Shown here piece by piece: positions 1-8,219 of a stretch of 30,255 bases of DNA. Source of the DNA: a virus. The notes below the pieces were generated by a model, which was not told the DNA's origin, made no database searches, and was given only the letters and a program-made list of their open reading frames with translations. Positions within the stretch are counted from its first letter, which is position 1. Each line of letters begins with the position of its first letter. The stretch is from IMG/VR virus record IMGVR_UViG_3300044637_000133, positions 1 through 30,255 of that record; one strand, 5' to 3'. Made by a program: the position numbers and the translations under genes.

Positions 1-112
1 CAAAAGCATCAGCTTCGAGCATAGATACGCCATCAGATAGACGCATAGTTTCCAACTTCACTTCTAAACCTAAAAGTGTGCGGACTTTGTTTAAGATTGA
101 TTTTTCGTTCAT
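1..112 (-). CDS. Start of the scaffold gene, cut by the contig end
   Basis: Starting at the ATG at 112 this encodes the first 37 residues of the same protein encoded in full at 29640-30236 (it opens MNEKSILNKV). It is not a separate gene: it belongs to the terminal repeat, and in the closed genome it merges with the complete copy. Its upstream sequence here shows the true neighbour, the 114-residue gene at 126-470, ending 13 bases before this start. Confidence 0.85.
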   Translation of the reverse strand, partial: MNEKSILNKVRTLLGLEVKLETMRLSDGVSMLEADAF

Positions 113-119
113 TTGTTTT
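1..119. repeat. Left copy of the 119-bp terminal direct repeat
   Basis: Bases 1-119 are identical to 30125-30243. The repeat covers the start of the scaffold gene and a few bases upstream of it. The usual explanation is a circular or circularly permuted phage genome assembled with overlapping ends, giving about 30124 unique bases. The right copy is followed by 12 bases (30244-30255) that do not continue like bases 120-131, so the overlap is not perfect to the very end. Confidence 0.9.
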
Positions 120-125
120 ACTTGT

Positions 126-470
126 TTAAATTGAGTGTAAATTATTTATAAGTTTCTCAATCGCTTGTATATTTTCTTTGACTTGAATAATACCTGTTTC
201 TACTTCTTTTTGAGGTGCAGTGATTCCTAAATCTTTTATTTGTTTTGTAAAATCTTGAAGTTTAGAAAGTAATTGTTTGTTTAATTGTAAAGATGTTTGA
301 GCAGGTTTAATTGCTGCTTTTGCCATATCAATAGATTTAATAGCTCCTGAACTTGCAGCTATCAATTCTTTTTCAATTTCTTGTAAAGCCCCTAATAAAA
401 CTTCGTGTTTTCCTAACTCAACTTTGTCCTCTGAGAACAATTTGTTGTAAACTGATTTTGTCGTGTTCAT
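126..470 (-). CDS. Small helical head-region protein, unknown function
   Basis: The 114-residue product is almost entirely predicted helix with heptad-like spacing of leucine, isoleucine and lysine (for example ALQEIEKELIA and IQAIEKLINNL), so a coiled coil is likely. There is no signal peptide or membrane segment. It lies just upstream of the scaffold and capsid genes on the same strand and close to the protease gene, so a head assembly or minor virion role is plausible. I do not recognise a named family. The next gene, the scaffold, starts 13 bases after its stop; no promoter with the phage's usual consensus is visible in front of it. Confidence 0.75.
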   Translation of the reverse strand: MNTTKSVYNKLFSEDKVELGKHEVLLGALQEIEKELIAASSGAIKSIDMAKAAIKPAQTSLQLNKQLLSKLQDFTKQIKDLGITAPQKEVETGIIQVKENIQAIEKLINNLHSI

Positions 471-483
471 ACTTAATAAACGA

Positions 484-517
484 TTGTTTTTTGTTTTGTT
501 TTATTTTTATATATTTG
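484..517 (+). promoter_or_regulatory. Probable promoter for the plus-strand gene pair
   Basis: TATATTTG at 510-517 matches the Bacteroidota -7 element TAnnTTTG and lies 17 bases before the ATG at 535. The -33 element is less clear: TTG occurs at 484-486 (23-base spacer) and at 491-493 (16-base spacer), neither at the 19-base spacing seen in the three minus-strand promoters of this phage. The region also separates the divergent minus-strand gene that starts at 470. Confidence 0.5.
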
Positions 518-534
518 ACTCAAATTAAAACGCT

Positions 535-732
535 ATGAAAGAATATATATCATTTGAATATGAAGTTGAAAGTGGATACGCTATATTTACTTTTCATAAA
601 GGAGATTTATTTAAAGATTATGAGTTATATAATTACTTTAATGAAAAAATGACCATTCGTGAATATATACTTTTTAGAATAGAGCTCTTAAGAAACAAAG
701 AAGTTTGGGACTTTTCTTTGACATTTAATTAG
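535..732 (+). CDS. Plus-strand small protein, unknown function
   Basis: The 65-residue product is rich in aromatic and acidic residues (MKEYISFEYEVESGYAIF at the start, then FHKGDLFKDYELYNYF) and has no membrane segment. It is one of only two convincing genes on the plus strand. The ATG follows a -7 type promoter box by 17 bases, the gene does not overlap any minus-strand gene, and it is followed after 18 bases by a second gene and then a terminator. This makes a separate transcription unit inside the late head module. No homologue is recognised; a cargo (moron-like) gene is an inference from the layout. Confidence 0.65.
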   Translation: MKEYISFEYEVESGYAIFTFHKGDLFKDYELYNYFNEKMTIREYILFRIELLRNKEVWDFSLTFN

Positions 733-750
733 TATATAAATAAATGCGAT

Positions 751-945
751 ATGAAAATAGGTGATACAATACAAGACATTGAAGACGGTGATTGTTGGTA
801 TGAGGGTAAAGTTACTGAGATTGTAGATGAAAGAGTAACTAAATACTTACTTACAAAAATTGTTTGGAGTGGAGAAATAGATGAAGATGATGAAAGATTG
901 AACACCGAAATAGAACCGCAATGGTGGTATATTGAAAACCTATAA
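751..945 (+). CDS. Plus-strand acidic small protein of a phage-associated type
   Basis: The 64-residue product opens MKIGDTIQDIEDGDCWYEGK and ends EIEPQWWYIENL. The pattern of short strands with conserved glycine, aspartate and tryptophan suggests a small beta-barrel. Similar short proteins with a DIEDGDC...GKV...WW.IE pattern are, as I recall, found in tailed phages, function unknown. It is strongly acidic. It follows the gene at 535-732 by 18 bases and is closed by a hairpin terminator 8 bases after its stop, so the pair is a self-contained unit. Confidence 0.7.
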   Translation: MKIGDTIQDIEDGDCWYEGKVTEIVDERVTKYLLTKIVWSGEIDEDDERLNTEIEPQWWYIENL

Positions 946-952
946 TAACACG

Positions 953-979
953 AAAGCCTCCGATTAAAGAGGCTTTTTT
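953..979 (+). terminator. Rho-independent terminator of the plus-strand pair
   Basis: AAAGCCTC (953-960) pairs with GAGGCTTT (969-976) around an 8-base loop, and the T tract runs to 979. It points in the plus direction and lies just after the stop at 945. Read from the other strand the hairpin has only a short T tract; it also lies just past the stop of the minus-strand gene ending at 982, so a weak bidirectional role is possible. Confidence 0.85.
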
Positions 980-981
980 AT

Positions 982-1188
982 TTATCCGTTTTGACGTACG
1001 ATAGTCCTTACTCCATTGTTCTCAGTTTGAGTTGGAGCAGGTTCGTTAACTTCAGCAGTTTTACCGATTCCTTGAGCTTGTAAACTTCCGTCACAACATT
1101 CTTTAGAATACGTATTGTCTGCACATAGACATCCTCTTTTGCTTCCTGCACGAGGACTTGCTTTACTTGGTGTTTTAAATTTGCTCAT
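982..1188 (-). CDS. Small cysteine-rich head-module protein
   Basis: I take the start at 1188, giving 68 residues beginning MSKFKTPSKASPRAGSKRG, rather than the upstream ATG at 1221, because this start overlaps the end of the protease gene as is usual here. The centre holds four cysteines in RGCLCADNTYSKECCDGSLQ, a pattern I associate with small proteins near capsid genes of Bacteroidota phages; metal binding is possible. The N-terminus is basic and the C-terminus polar and probably disordered. A minor virion or capsid-associated protein is plausible, but no function is established. Confidence 0.7.
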   Translation of the reverse strand: MSKFKTPSKASPRAGSKRGCLCADNTYSKECCDGSLQAQGIGKTAEVNEPAPTQTENNGVRTIVRQNG

Positions 1189-1759
1189 TAAGTAGGTTTT
1201 TAAGTTGTTCAATAATTTCATTTTTCTTTTGTTGCTCTAAAGACATTTCTAACTTGTCAGCGAAGTAACCCTCAATTGAGAAGCCTTTGACCTTGCCATC
1301 TTTGACGTCTTGCCATACCTCATCGTTATCCACTTTCATAGAAATCATCCAAGTTCCTTTTGGCAAATTGAAGCCATATAATTGGGATTTATCCGATTTA
1401 CTATCCTCAATCAACCAAGATTCTACAACGGTCATTCCTTTGACTGCGTCTTTGTGTTCGTAGGTAGCGTTAGATTGGTTTCCGTTCTTAAAGAATAACT
1501 CCATAGCTTGACGCACGGTGTCCTCAGAAAAGTATATGTAATACTCTTCTTTTTTTTGATTTACACGATATATTTTTTTGTTTGGTATGAGAGCAGCACC
1601 CATTAAAATACGCTTCTCTTTGTCCACCTCTTTGAGTTCTACTTCGTGTTTTGATAGAGCGATGAAGTTCTCCTCAATAGCAGGAGATTCGACTACACTA
1701 ACTGCGTCTATTCCGCTTTGTGAGTCTTTTTCGTCAATGATTAATTCGATTACTTGCAT
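1175..1759 (-). CDS. XkdF-like prohead serine protease
   Basis: The 194-residue protein matches the XkdF-type putative prohead protease family. It has the VVESPAIEENFIAL opening, the RILMGAALIPNKKIYR strand, a candidate catalytic histidine in NATYEHKDAV (about residue 100), and a candidate serine in VKGFSIEGYF (about residue 160). The C-terminal helix (about 170-194) is charged. Such proteases cleave scaffold and capsid protein during head maturation. It sits after the tape measure and before the small cysteine-rich protein, and in the closed genome is followed by scaffold and capsid genes, which fits. The catalytic residues are assigned by analogy, not alignment. Confidence 0.75.
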   Translation of the reverse strand: MQVIELIIDEKDSQSGIDAVSVVESPAIEENFIALSKHEVELKEVDKEKRILMGAALIPNKKIYRVNQKKEEYYIYFSEDTVRQAMELFFKNGNQSNATYEHKDAVKGMTVVESWLIEDSKSDKSQLYGFNLPKGTWMISMKVDNDEVWQDVKDGKVKGFSIEGYFADKLEMSLEQQKKNEIIEQLKNLLNEQI

Positions 1760-1779
1760 ATCTTTTAGACGTTAAATTG

Positions 1780-3666
1780 TTACAATGTTGCATTTTCTAC
1801 TCGGTTTCTATCTAAGCTCTGAGCAGTTGTTACTTGACCGGAAACTACGTATGCTTGTACTGGTGTTTGCTGAAGTTGTGCCAACTGATTTACACCTGAG
1901 TTTCCTACTACGTTGAATGATGGTGCTTGTGTTGGTATTGAACCTGTGCTTGGAGGTGTACTTGTGTCAGGTGTGCCACCCTCAAATTGTTGTTGAGATA
2001 TTTTAGCTACGTTAGCCAAACCAGATGCTACTGCAATACCTGCTGCAATACCACCTCGAATTGGTGAGTCAGGAGTTGGTACAGGAGTAAACTGAGAAGC
2101 GTAAGCACTTGTAGCATTTTGATAAGTTGTAATTAACGCAGTCGCTATGTTTGCAGCCTTTTGAACTTGGAAAGCTCTCTTTGCTGCTTTCTCTGACTTC
2201 TTACCGAATAACTCGCTTATTGAAGCGATAGCAGAAAGACCATCTAATGTGGCTTTGAATTTAAATGATTGAGATTGCTCTTCAATTTGTCTTGCTCGTG
2301 TTGCAGTTGCTTCAAGCATTTTTATTTCTAAATCTGCTGCTTCTTGCTTTGCTTGTAGTTCGGTATTTAAAGAACCTTGAAGTGTGCCTAAATCTCTTTG
2401 GTTAATTCTAAACTTCTCAATAGAAAGAGTATCAATTTTGCCCATTGATTTGTCCAAAGCATCGTCTAACTCTTCAGCTTGTGCTTTTTCTAAATCAGCA
2501 GTATCTTGTTTGTACTTTTTAGCAAGTGCTATTTGTTGAGCATATTTTTCTTGGATATCTCTTACTTGCTTTTCGTATTCAGACTTGAATAAGTCAGTTG
2601 CTTCTCTATTGTATTGTTTAAGTTGAGCAAGCTCTTCATTTCGTTTATCCTTAGCTGCTTTAGCTCTATTTATTGAATCTTGTCTTTGTTGCTCTGCTTG
2701 TGCTTTATTTTCCTCTTCTTGTTCTTTTTGAGCTTGCTTTTGTTGCTGACGCATTTCATATTCGTCATTCTTTAACTTAGCAAGTTGTTGACGTAATTCT
2801 GATACGTGTATGCGTTGTGCTTTTGCAGTCTCTTCGTCTCCGTAGAATAAGCGACCAGTAGCATTAAGACCTAATTTGTCAAATATCTTTACATTCTCTA
2901 AATCTTTCTTTTGGCTTTGATATAACTTTTGAGCGGCAGCAAGTTCTTGTTGGCTTTTTTGGATTGCCTCTTTAAATCTTTTCTTTCGTTTTTCAGCAAT
3001 ATCCTCTTCAGTATAACCTAAACGCTTTAATGTTCTTTCATACTCATCAAAATTGGCCAATGCAGCACGAGCAGCATCAGCACTCTCAGCAGTTGATTGA
3101 GCAAACTTTTGAGCTTGTGCAGTCGCAGGAGTTAACGCTGCTTTAACGTCATCCCATTTAGCTATAAGTAAACCTAATGCAGCAATTACTAAACCGATAC
3201 CTGATGCAAGGAAAACTTTAGATGCAGTAGTCATACCAGCAAAAGCATTCTTAACAACTGCACCCAACTGAACAAAGCTATCTTTAGCTTCCATTGCTCC
3301 TTGAATACCTTGAGACAATGCCATCGCTGACTGAACTTTAAGGAGTGTTTTTTGTAGTGCTTCACTCTCAGTACCTACCAATCCCATTGCACCCTCAAAT
3401 GCTTGGAATCCGTTTAATGCTCCACCTATTGATTGAGATAGTGCGTTAAACTTAGCGTCAGGGTTAAAGGCATCAGTTAAACTCTTAGCATCGCCAATTC
3501 TATCTTTTAATTCAGCGGCTTTTTTCGCAGCCTCTGCTGCTTGTTGAGATGTTGCACCAAACTTCTCTGATAATGAAGCAACCTCAGCTTGTGCTTCTCT
3601 TAACTGGCTTTTTAACGAACCAATGTTTGTTTTTACTTCTAAGTCTATTACTTTAGTTTCTGCCAT
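1780..3666 (-). CDS. Tail tape measure protein
   Basis: The 628-residue protein has a helical N-terminus rich in alanine, lysine and glutamate, one or two hydrophobic segments at about residues 150-172 (FLASGIGLVIAALGLLIAKW), a long charged coiled coil (about 200-480) and a glycine-alanine C-terminal stretch (GGIAAGIAVASGLANVAKIS) typical of tape measure proteins of Bacteroidota phages. Tape measures set tail length and are delivered with the DNA at infection. By the usual rule of about 0.15 nm per residue it implies a tail near 90-100 nm, so a siphovirus. It follows the two large tail proteins and a 50-residue gene that it overlaps by 14 bases. Confidence 0.88.
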   Translation of the reverse strand: MAETKVIDLEVKTNIGSLKSQLREAQAEVASLSEKFGATSQQAAEAAKKAAELKDRIGDAKSLTDAFNPDAKFNALSQSIGGALNGFQAFEGAMGLVGTESEALQKTLLKVQSAMALSQGIQGAMEAKDSFVQLGAVVKNAFAGMTTASKVFLASGIGLVIAALGLLIAKWDDVKAALTPATAQAQKFAQSTAESADAARAALANFDEYERTLKRLGYTEEDIAEKRKKRFKEAIQKSQQELAAAQKLYQSQKKDLENVKIFDKLGLNATGRLFYGDEETAKAQRIHVSELRQQLAKLKNDEYEMRQQQKQAQKEQEEENKAQAEQQRQDSINRAKAAKDKRNEELAQLKQYNREATDLFKSEYEKQVRDIQEKYAQQIALAKKYKQDTADLEKAQAEELDDALDKSMGKIDTLSIEKFRINQRDLGTLQGSLNTELQAKQEAADLEIKMLEATATRARQIEEQSQSFKFKATLDGLSAIASISELFGKKSEKAAKRAFQVQKAANIATALITTYQNATSAYASQFTPVPTPDSPIRGGIAAGIAVASGLANVAKISQQQFEGGTPDTSTPPSTGSIPTQAPSFNVVGNSGVNQLAQLQQTPVQAYVVSGQVTTAQSLDRNRVENATL

Positions 3667-3805
3667 CTCTATTCTTTTTAAGTTCTTTCCAACTTTGTTT
3701 CCAAGTTCCTTTAATTCCTTTTATTTGGTATTTACCTTTTGCGATGTCTATGTGTTCGCCCTCAAATTCACTTATTTGTAAGAGGTCTAATATTTGTTTT
3801 ATCAT
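3653..3805 (-). CDS. 50-residue basic protein between tail genes
   Basis: The ATG at 3805 overlaps the TGA of the 800-residue tail gene as ATGA, and the stop lies 14 bases inside the tape measure gene. The product opens MIKQILDLLQISEFEGEH and ends GTWKQSWKELKKNRDGRN, with a basic C-terminus and no membrane segment. Coupling at both ends supports a real gene. No family is recognised; the position suggests a tail assembly or minor tail role. Confidence 0.6.
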   Translation of the reverse strand: MIKQILDLLQISEFEGEHIDIAKGKYQIKGIKGTWKQSWKELKKNRDGRN

Positions 3806-6204
3806 TGTACTACTATGTAAATTGTTTCGTCAGTTCTAATTCCGTTCGTGTTTGTGTAGGCCACCCCAATAGAGTACACCGTTCCTGCACTTGCAGCCGG
3901 TGTAGTTGCAGTTATGTTTGAGCTTGTCGTTAATGTGTAAGCACTCAACACAAGGTCTGAGCTTGATGGCGTCAATACTGCTGAGCCTCCTCCGTTAGGT
4001 AAGTTGATAGCAGTAACTACTGAGCCACCACTTGTAGGCACATTGTAGAAAGGCACTTTGTTAATCATTGGTCTGAAATCTAAGTAAAGCGAGAAGTTAA
4101 CTTCGCCAGTTGTTAGGTTAGAATTCATATCATTAATGATGTAACGCTTGTCTCTGATTATAAGTCTATCGTTTAGCTTGAGTCCTGTGAGTAAGCTGAT
4201 AGGTAGCTTCGTCTTTACGTTGATTAGCCTTTGCTTGAGGTTGTAAAGGTTAAAAAGGTAAGAGAAGTAATACTGAGCAAAGAGCGTTTGCTGAACAGGA
4301 GTTAAGAGTAAGCTCGAAGTCTCAGGTGCAAAGTTCAAAGTAAGGTCGTTGTTATTGTAGTACAAGTCCTGACCAAATGGCGTGTAGCTTGTGATAGTAA
4401 CATTTGAGCCATTGTTAAACTTAAAGTCAACTGTTTGGTTGTCGTACTGATACAATAGAATAGGCTTCGGAGTGTAAGGAGCAAACTCGTTGTTAAGAGC
4501 GTATCCTACTTGTAACTCAGTACCGTCAAATTTTTGTTGAAGTATATTCTCAAAAGGCAAGTCAACCGTGTACTCTCCACCATCGTAATCGTACTGATAG
4601 GTCATATCGCCATAACCTCGTGAGAATAGTTGACTAAACTGCTTATTTAAAAACGCTTCGCTTTCCTGAAACTTGAACGTAATCTTTTTGTAAAGTGGCA
4701 TTCGAGCAACGTCAATAGAATTTACATCCGTGTATTTAGTTATGTCAACTATCGCTCCTTGTCCATACCATTCGTCAATAGGTGCAAGTTGATACGTGTT
4801 CTCATCCGTACCAATACAAATCATATTAAACACCTTGAGTATGCCTGAAAAGAAATCAGCAATCTTCATCTGAGGTGCGTTATACTCTAAACTCTGAGTC
4901 ATAATCATTACCGATGAAGCATTAGTTGTTGATTGCGTTTCAGTAACTAAAGATGCACCACTCAAATAATTTACTGAGTATTCAAGTGAGTGAGTAACCG
5001 TTCCTGCACTTGTTGGTCTAATGTAAACTTGATAAGCTACGTTCATTCCTGACGTTTGATTTACTACATCCAAAGTGTAAACGCCTATTGAAGAAATCTC
5101 AATAGAGTTTAGTAAGTTTCCGTTTTGAAATACGTCAACAAAAAAAGCAGTAGAGGTTGAAAGTATATTAATACTCAAGATATGAGTAAGAACTCCGTTT
5201 AATTCTGTAAAGGTTACCGTGTCAGTAGTTGTGTCTATGTAAGGTGATAAGTCATAAGTTCCCGTTGGAGGACTCACCGATTGAATGTCAACTAAGTTTT
5301 GTTTTCCAATTACTTCAAACTCGCCTTTGTTTTTGTAGTACAAGAATAGCTTTGTAAATCGCTCATCCGTTAAGAATGTACCTGTAAAACTAACTCCGTA
5401 TTTTGCTTGAATGAGCTTGAAGATTTTGCTTACTCTAAACGCTGGAAAAAGCTCATTGTATTGAACTGCTCCACTTGTTGCGTGTATATCGTTTTGAGAT
5501 ATAGAAGTTATATCAAGCCAGTTAGGAGACGTTGCATTTACATAGTTTGATTGATAGTGCCAAATTCTCTTAGAAGTAATCAAAGGGTACTTTACGTCAT
5601 ACTGATTTGTTGCATCCGTGATTCTATTTTGAACTTGAGTTCCGTTGTATGTATGGTTGTAATCAGCATAGTCTAAGTCAGAAAGCAAGTCCTCGCCAAA
5701 GTAATCTTTGAGCGTTCTGCCATCTCCGTAGAATGTTACCGTGTAGCTTTCAGGTCTTCCGTTTTTAAGGTTAGCCTTTTCAATCTGCAACTTTCCACGT
5801 CTAAAGAATGTCAAGTCAATCTCAATGAATGAATCTAATCTAAGGTTGTAATCAATTAACGCATTTACATCCGATTGATAGAAGTGTTGTAAGATTCCGT
5901 TGTTATGGTCGTTAGCTGGAATCGTAAAGCTCTGAGAAAAGTCCGTAAACGTCTTAGAGATATCCTGAACGTTTTGTACGGTGCTTGTTACGTTGATTTG
6001 TTCGTCATTGAATAGCTCAAGTTTCTCTGCTGAAGTTAAGTTGCCTGAGATACCACCTAAAGATTGAAGATAGTCGAACATACATTGAGTAGCTTCAACC
6101 GTACCTCCGTTGTTAGTTACCCCCGTGACAAAGTTATTTACTACCGATGTGGTAGCGTTTTGAAACCTCGTAGTAGTTACGTATAAATGTACTTTTCTAT
6201 TCAT
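3802..6204 (-). CDS. Large tail protein (tail tip or baseplate-like)
   Basis: The 800-residue product is mostly beta-rich, with a region at about residues 55-170 (ELFNDEQINVTSTVQNVQD onwards, then GKLQIEKANLKNGRPESY) that resembles proteins placed just before the tape measure in Bacteroidota siphoviruses. A conserved-looking LYLDFRP occurs near residue 725. The last 70 residues are glycine-, serine- and threonine-rich (GGSVVTAINLPNGGGSAV) and look like an immunoglobulin-like or BACON-like exposed domain. It overlaps the previous gene at 6204. A tail tip or central fibre role is inferred from size, composition and position. Confidence 0.7.
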   Translation of the reverse strand: MNRKVHLYVTTTRFQNATTSVVNNFVTGVTNNGGTVEATQCMFDYLQSLGGISGNLTSAEKLELFNDEQINVTSTVQNVQDISKTFTDFSQSFTIPANDHNNGILQHFYQSDVNALIDYNLRLDSFIEIDLTFFRRGKLQIEKANLKNGRPESYTVTFYGDGRTLKDYFGEDLLSDLDYADYNHTYNGTQVQNRITDATNQYDVKYPLITSKRIWHYQSNYVNATSPNWLDITSISQNDIHATSGAVQYNELFPAFRVSKIFKLIQAKYGVSFTGTFLTDERFTKLFLYYKNKGEFEVIGKQNLVDIQSVSPPTGTYDLSPYIDTTTDTVTFTELNGVLTHILSINILSTSTAFFVDVFQNGNLLNSIEISSIGVYTLDVVNQTSGMNVAYQVYIRPTSAGTVTHSLEYSVNYLSGASLVTETQSTTNASSVMIMTQSLEYNAPQMKIADFFSGILKVFNMICIGTDENTYQLAPIDEWYGQGAIVDITKYTDVNSIDVARMPLYKKITFKFQESEAFLNKQFSQLFSRGYGDMTYQYDYDGGEYTVDLPFENILQQKFDGTELQVGYALNNEFAPYTPKPILLYQYDNQTVDFKFNNGSNVTITSYTPFGQDLYYNNNDLTLNFAPETSSLLLTPVQQTLFAQYYFSYLFNLYNLKQRLINVKTKLPISLLTGLKLNDRLIIRDKRYIINDMNSNLTTGEVNFSLYLDFRPMINKVPFYNVPTSGGSVVTAINLPNGGGSAVLTPSSSDLVLSAYTLTTSSNITATTPAASAGTVYSIGVAYTNTNGIRTDETIYIVVQ

Positions 6205-7244
6205 TAGATTACGGAGTTAATTACATCGTAAGCGTATTCAAATTCAAGTTGGTAGTTAATCATAGGAGTATTGATAGACTTGAATAGCTCCATAGATTTC
6301 GTGTTTAGTTTGGCAGCAGTCTCGTTGACTAAGATTCTTTCGCTTAGCATAATTTGCTTGATGGTCTCTTTGAAGCTCTCGTCAACCCAATCAGAGTTCA
6401 CTCGGATGCCTTGCTTTCCGTTAGCGTTAAATACTTGTCTTTGCCCCTCAGTAGGTAGGTAGTTAGGGAACTGAGATTGCATTACATTGTACTCCGTGTT
6501 TTCGGTGTTTAAGGTATCGTAAGAAGCAGTAAAGAAATACTCACGTTGCCACGCTCCAAACTTGTTAACAAAGTCAACTTGAACCGGAACGTATCTGCAC
6601 TCCTCTTGTGGGTAAAAGTAAGAAGTCCACATCACCCCGTTTGACGAATCCAAAAGCTCAAGTTTGTTTCCTACTGATTCCCAACCTGAATACACTCGGC
6701 TGATGTCTCTTACCGTGTTTAAAGATAGGTTGATAGTTTGCGTTGAGTTGGTGCTTAGGTTTGTCCATTTGGCTTTTGCTATCGTACCCGTTATTGCGGT
6801 AACCCAACCAACGTTATTGATAGGATTGTAATAGTAACTGCCTTGACCTAATAGCACATCGGTAAATGTAGGATTGTAGCCATCCGTGTAATAGCCGAAT
6901 CCCTCAAATCCGTAGCCTGTAATATCAGAACCAACTTGAGTGAACGCAGTACCCACTCTTTTGTATTTACGGATTGTGAAATTGCAATACTGAGCAGTTG
7001 GTGTAGCTGCCTGAGTAGTCATTTGCGTTTGTAAGCTATTATGAGAAATGAACTCACGAACGTACGGACTCACATCGTAATAAGTAGCAGGAGCATTTGT
7101 AGCAGGTATGAGCTTACTTAGAATGTACTGAGGTGCACTTGGCATTGAACCAGTATTCCAAAGGTAAATTTCTATCTTAGTTTCTACTTGTCCTGTTTCG
7201 TTTATTGTTACGATGTATGGACTTCTTGCAAATATGTTAGGCAT
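6204..7244 (-). CDS. Tail structural protein (distal-tail type)
   Basis: The 346-residue protein opens MPNIFARSPYIVTINETG and is rich in aromatic residues and beta strands. It has a YFYPQEECRYVPVQVDFVNK segment near residue 210 and ends in a helical stretch (about 285-346). It lies between the gp10-like gene (8-base overlap) and the 800-residue tail gene (1-base overlap), the place of distal tail proteins in siphoviruses. The start at 7244 fits the small overlap with the upstream gene. The exact role is inferred from context. Confidence 0.65.
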   Translation of the reverse strand: MPNIFARSPYIVTINETGQVETKIEIYLWNTGSMPSAPQYILSKLIPATNAPATYYDVSPYVREFISHNSLQTQMTTQAATPTAQYCNFTIRKYKRVGTAFTQVGSDITGYGFEGFGYYTDGYNPTFTDVLLGQGSYYYNPINNVGWVTAITGTIAKAKWTNLSTNSTQTINLSLNTVRDISRVYSGWESVGNKLELLDSSNGVMWTSYFYPQEECRYVPVQVDFVNKFGAWQREYFFTASYDTLNTENTEYNVMQSQFPNYLPTEGQRQVFNANGKQGIRVNSDWVDESFKETIKQIMLSERILVNETAAKLNTKSMELFKSINTPMINYQLEFEYAYDVINSVI

Positions 7245-7764
7245 TTTGTTTTAGTATTTGGTCTATTTGTTCGTTAAATAATTTTATCGCATCTAATCCG
7301 TATTTCTCTACCAAGTCTTCAGGTAGTCTCTTGTAAGCATTTTCAAATGGCTTGGTGAAAAACAAACTTCTTTCAATGCCTTTATTAAATATACTTCTTG
7401 CAATTGCAAATTTTATTCCCGTTCTTTTTACGAATTTACCTCCTGAATCTCTTGGGGACAATCCTTTTCTCCTAATCCAAACATCCAAAGACTTGAGCAT
7501 CTTCTTACTTGGTACTCCTTTCTTGAAACTATACTTAGAACCTTGATTATTTTTTAGTCCATTGACACCCTCATCTTGAAAAACTCCGTAGTCTTCCATA
7601 GAAAACTCAATCGAAATAGAATTAGGCATAGCCTTTACATTACCTTTAAGCGATTTATAGAGCTTACCATCGGCTTTTTTTAATCGTTTAAGGTTTGCCT
7701 TAGATACATCAATTACGTAGTCTCTAAAGCGTTCTAATTCCTTTTGAACTTCGTCTTTTTGCAT
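7237..7764 (-). CDS. HK97 gp10-like neck or tail-completion protein
   Basis: The 175-residue basic protein has a helical start (VQKELERFRDYVIDVSKANL), the phrase SISIEFSMEDYGVFQDEGVN and a C-terminal FFTKPFENAYKRLPEDLV. The layout of YGVFQDEGVNG followed by later FTKPF resembles the gp10-like family, in which a Y..F.e.G stretch precedes a P-F motif. Such proteins act at the head-tail joint or tail completion. It starts on the last base of the preceding tail terminator-like gene. Confidence 0.65.
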   Translation of the reverse strand: MQKDEVQKELERFRDYVIDVSKANLKRLKKADGKLYKSLKGNVKAMPNSISIEFSMEDYGVFQDEGVNGLKNNQGSKYSFKKGVPSKKMLKSLDVWIRRKGLSPRDSGGKFVKRTGIKFAIARSIFNKGIERSLFFTKPFENAYKRLPEDLVEKYGLDAIKLFNEQIDQILKQNA

Positions 7765-8219
7765 TAGCAGATTGTAACCTCGTTAGGAATGAGTACATCA
7801 AAGGTCATAGTCCAACCGGCTAAGTAGTTCTCGAAACGCTCAGTAAATGGCTCACAAGTAGGATTCCCGTCAACAACGTACTTGGCATCCCACAAATTAC
7901 CGTGAAGCATAAGTGCATACGCTCGGTTTAAGACTTCTAATTGAGTGTTGAGTACGTCTTGTTCGTTTGAGTTACCTCTGAACACGTCAGTAGTTGCTTT
8001 CTTGCTGATGTCAACTATGTCCATTGCTATCAATGAAATGTTAAAGCGTACTACATTGGTTTCAAAAGTGGCGTTGTTTACCATCAAGTGTACAAGTGGG
8101 AAGATAGTCTGCTTATTTAAATCCACCTCGAAGATATCGCCCTCAGTAATTGTGTTGACTATTGGGTCAGCAGTAAAGTGATTGCGTAATGCAGTTGTTA
8201 TATCGTAAAATCCTTTCAT
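7764..8219 (-). CDS. Tail terminator-like protein
   Basis: The 151-residue product opens MKGFYDITTALRNHFTAD and contains GDIFEVDLNKQTIFPLVHLM, NISLIAMDIVDISK, NEQDVLNTQLEVLNRAY and FENYLAGWTMTFDVLIPN. This arrangement is familiar from conserved proteins of flavobacterial phages and fits the alpha-beta fold of tail terminators, which cap the tail tube and fix its length. The ATG at 8219 overlaps the stop of the -1 frame of the tail chaperone gene (TGA at 8216-8218), an ATGA coupling that also supports that frame. Confidence 0.65.
   Translation of the reverse strand: MKGFYDITTALRNHFTADPIVNTITEGDIFEVDLNKQTIFPLVHLMVNNATFETNVVRFNISLIAMDIVDISKKATTDVFRGNSNEQDVLNTQLEVLNRAYALMLHGNLWDAKYVVDGNPTCEPFTERFENYLAGWTMTFDVLIPNEVTIC

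Noticed and set aside
3739-3921. A cysteine-rich plus-strand frame
   Set aside because: Antisense to the end of the large tail gene and the 50-residue gene; no promoter and no terminator.
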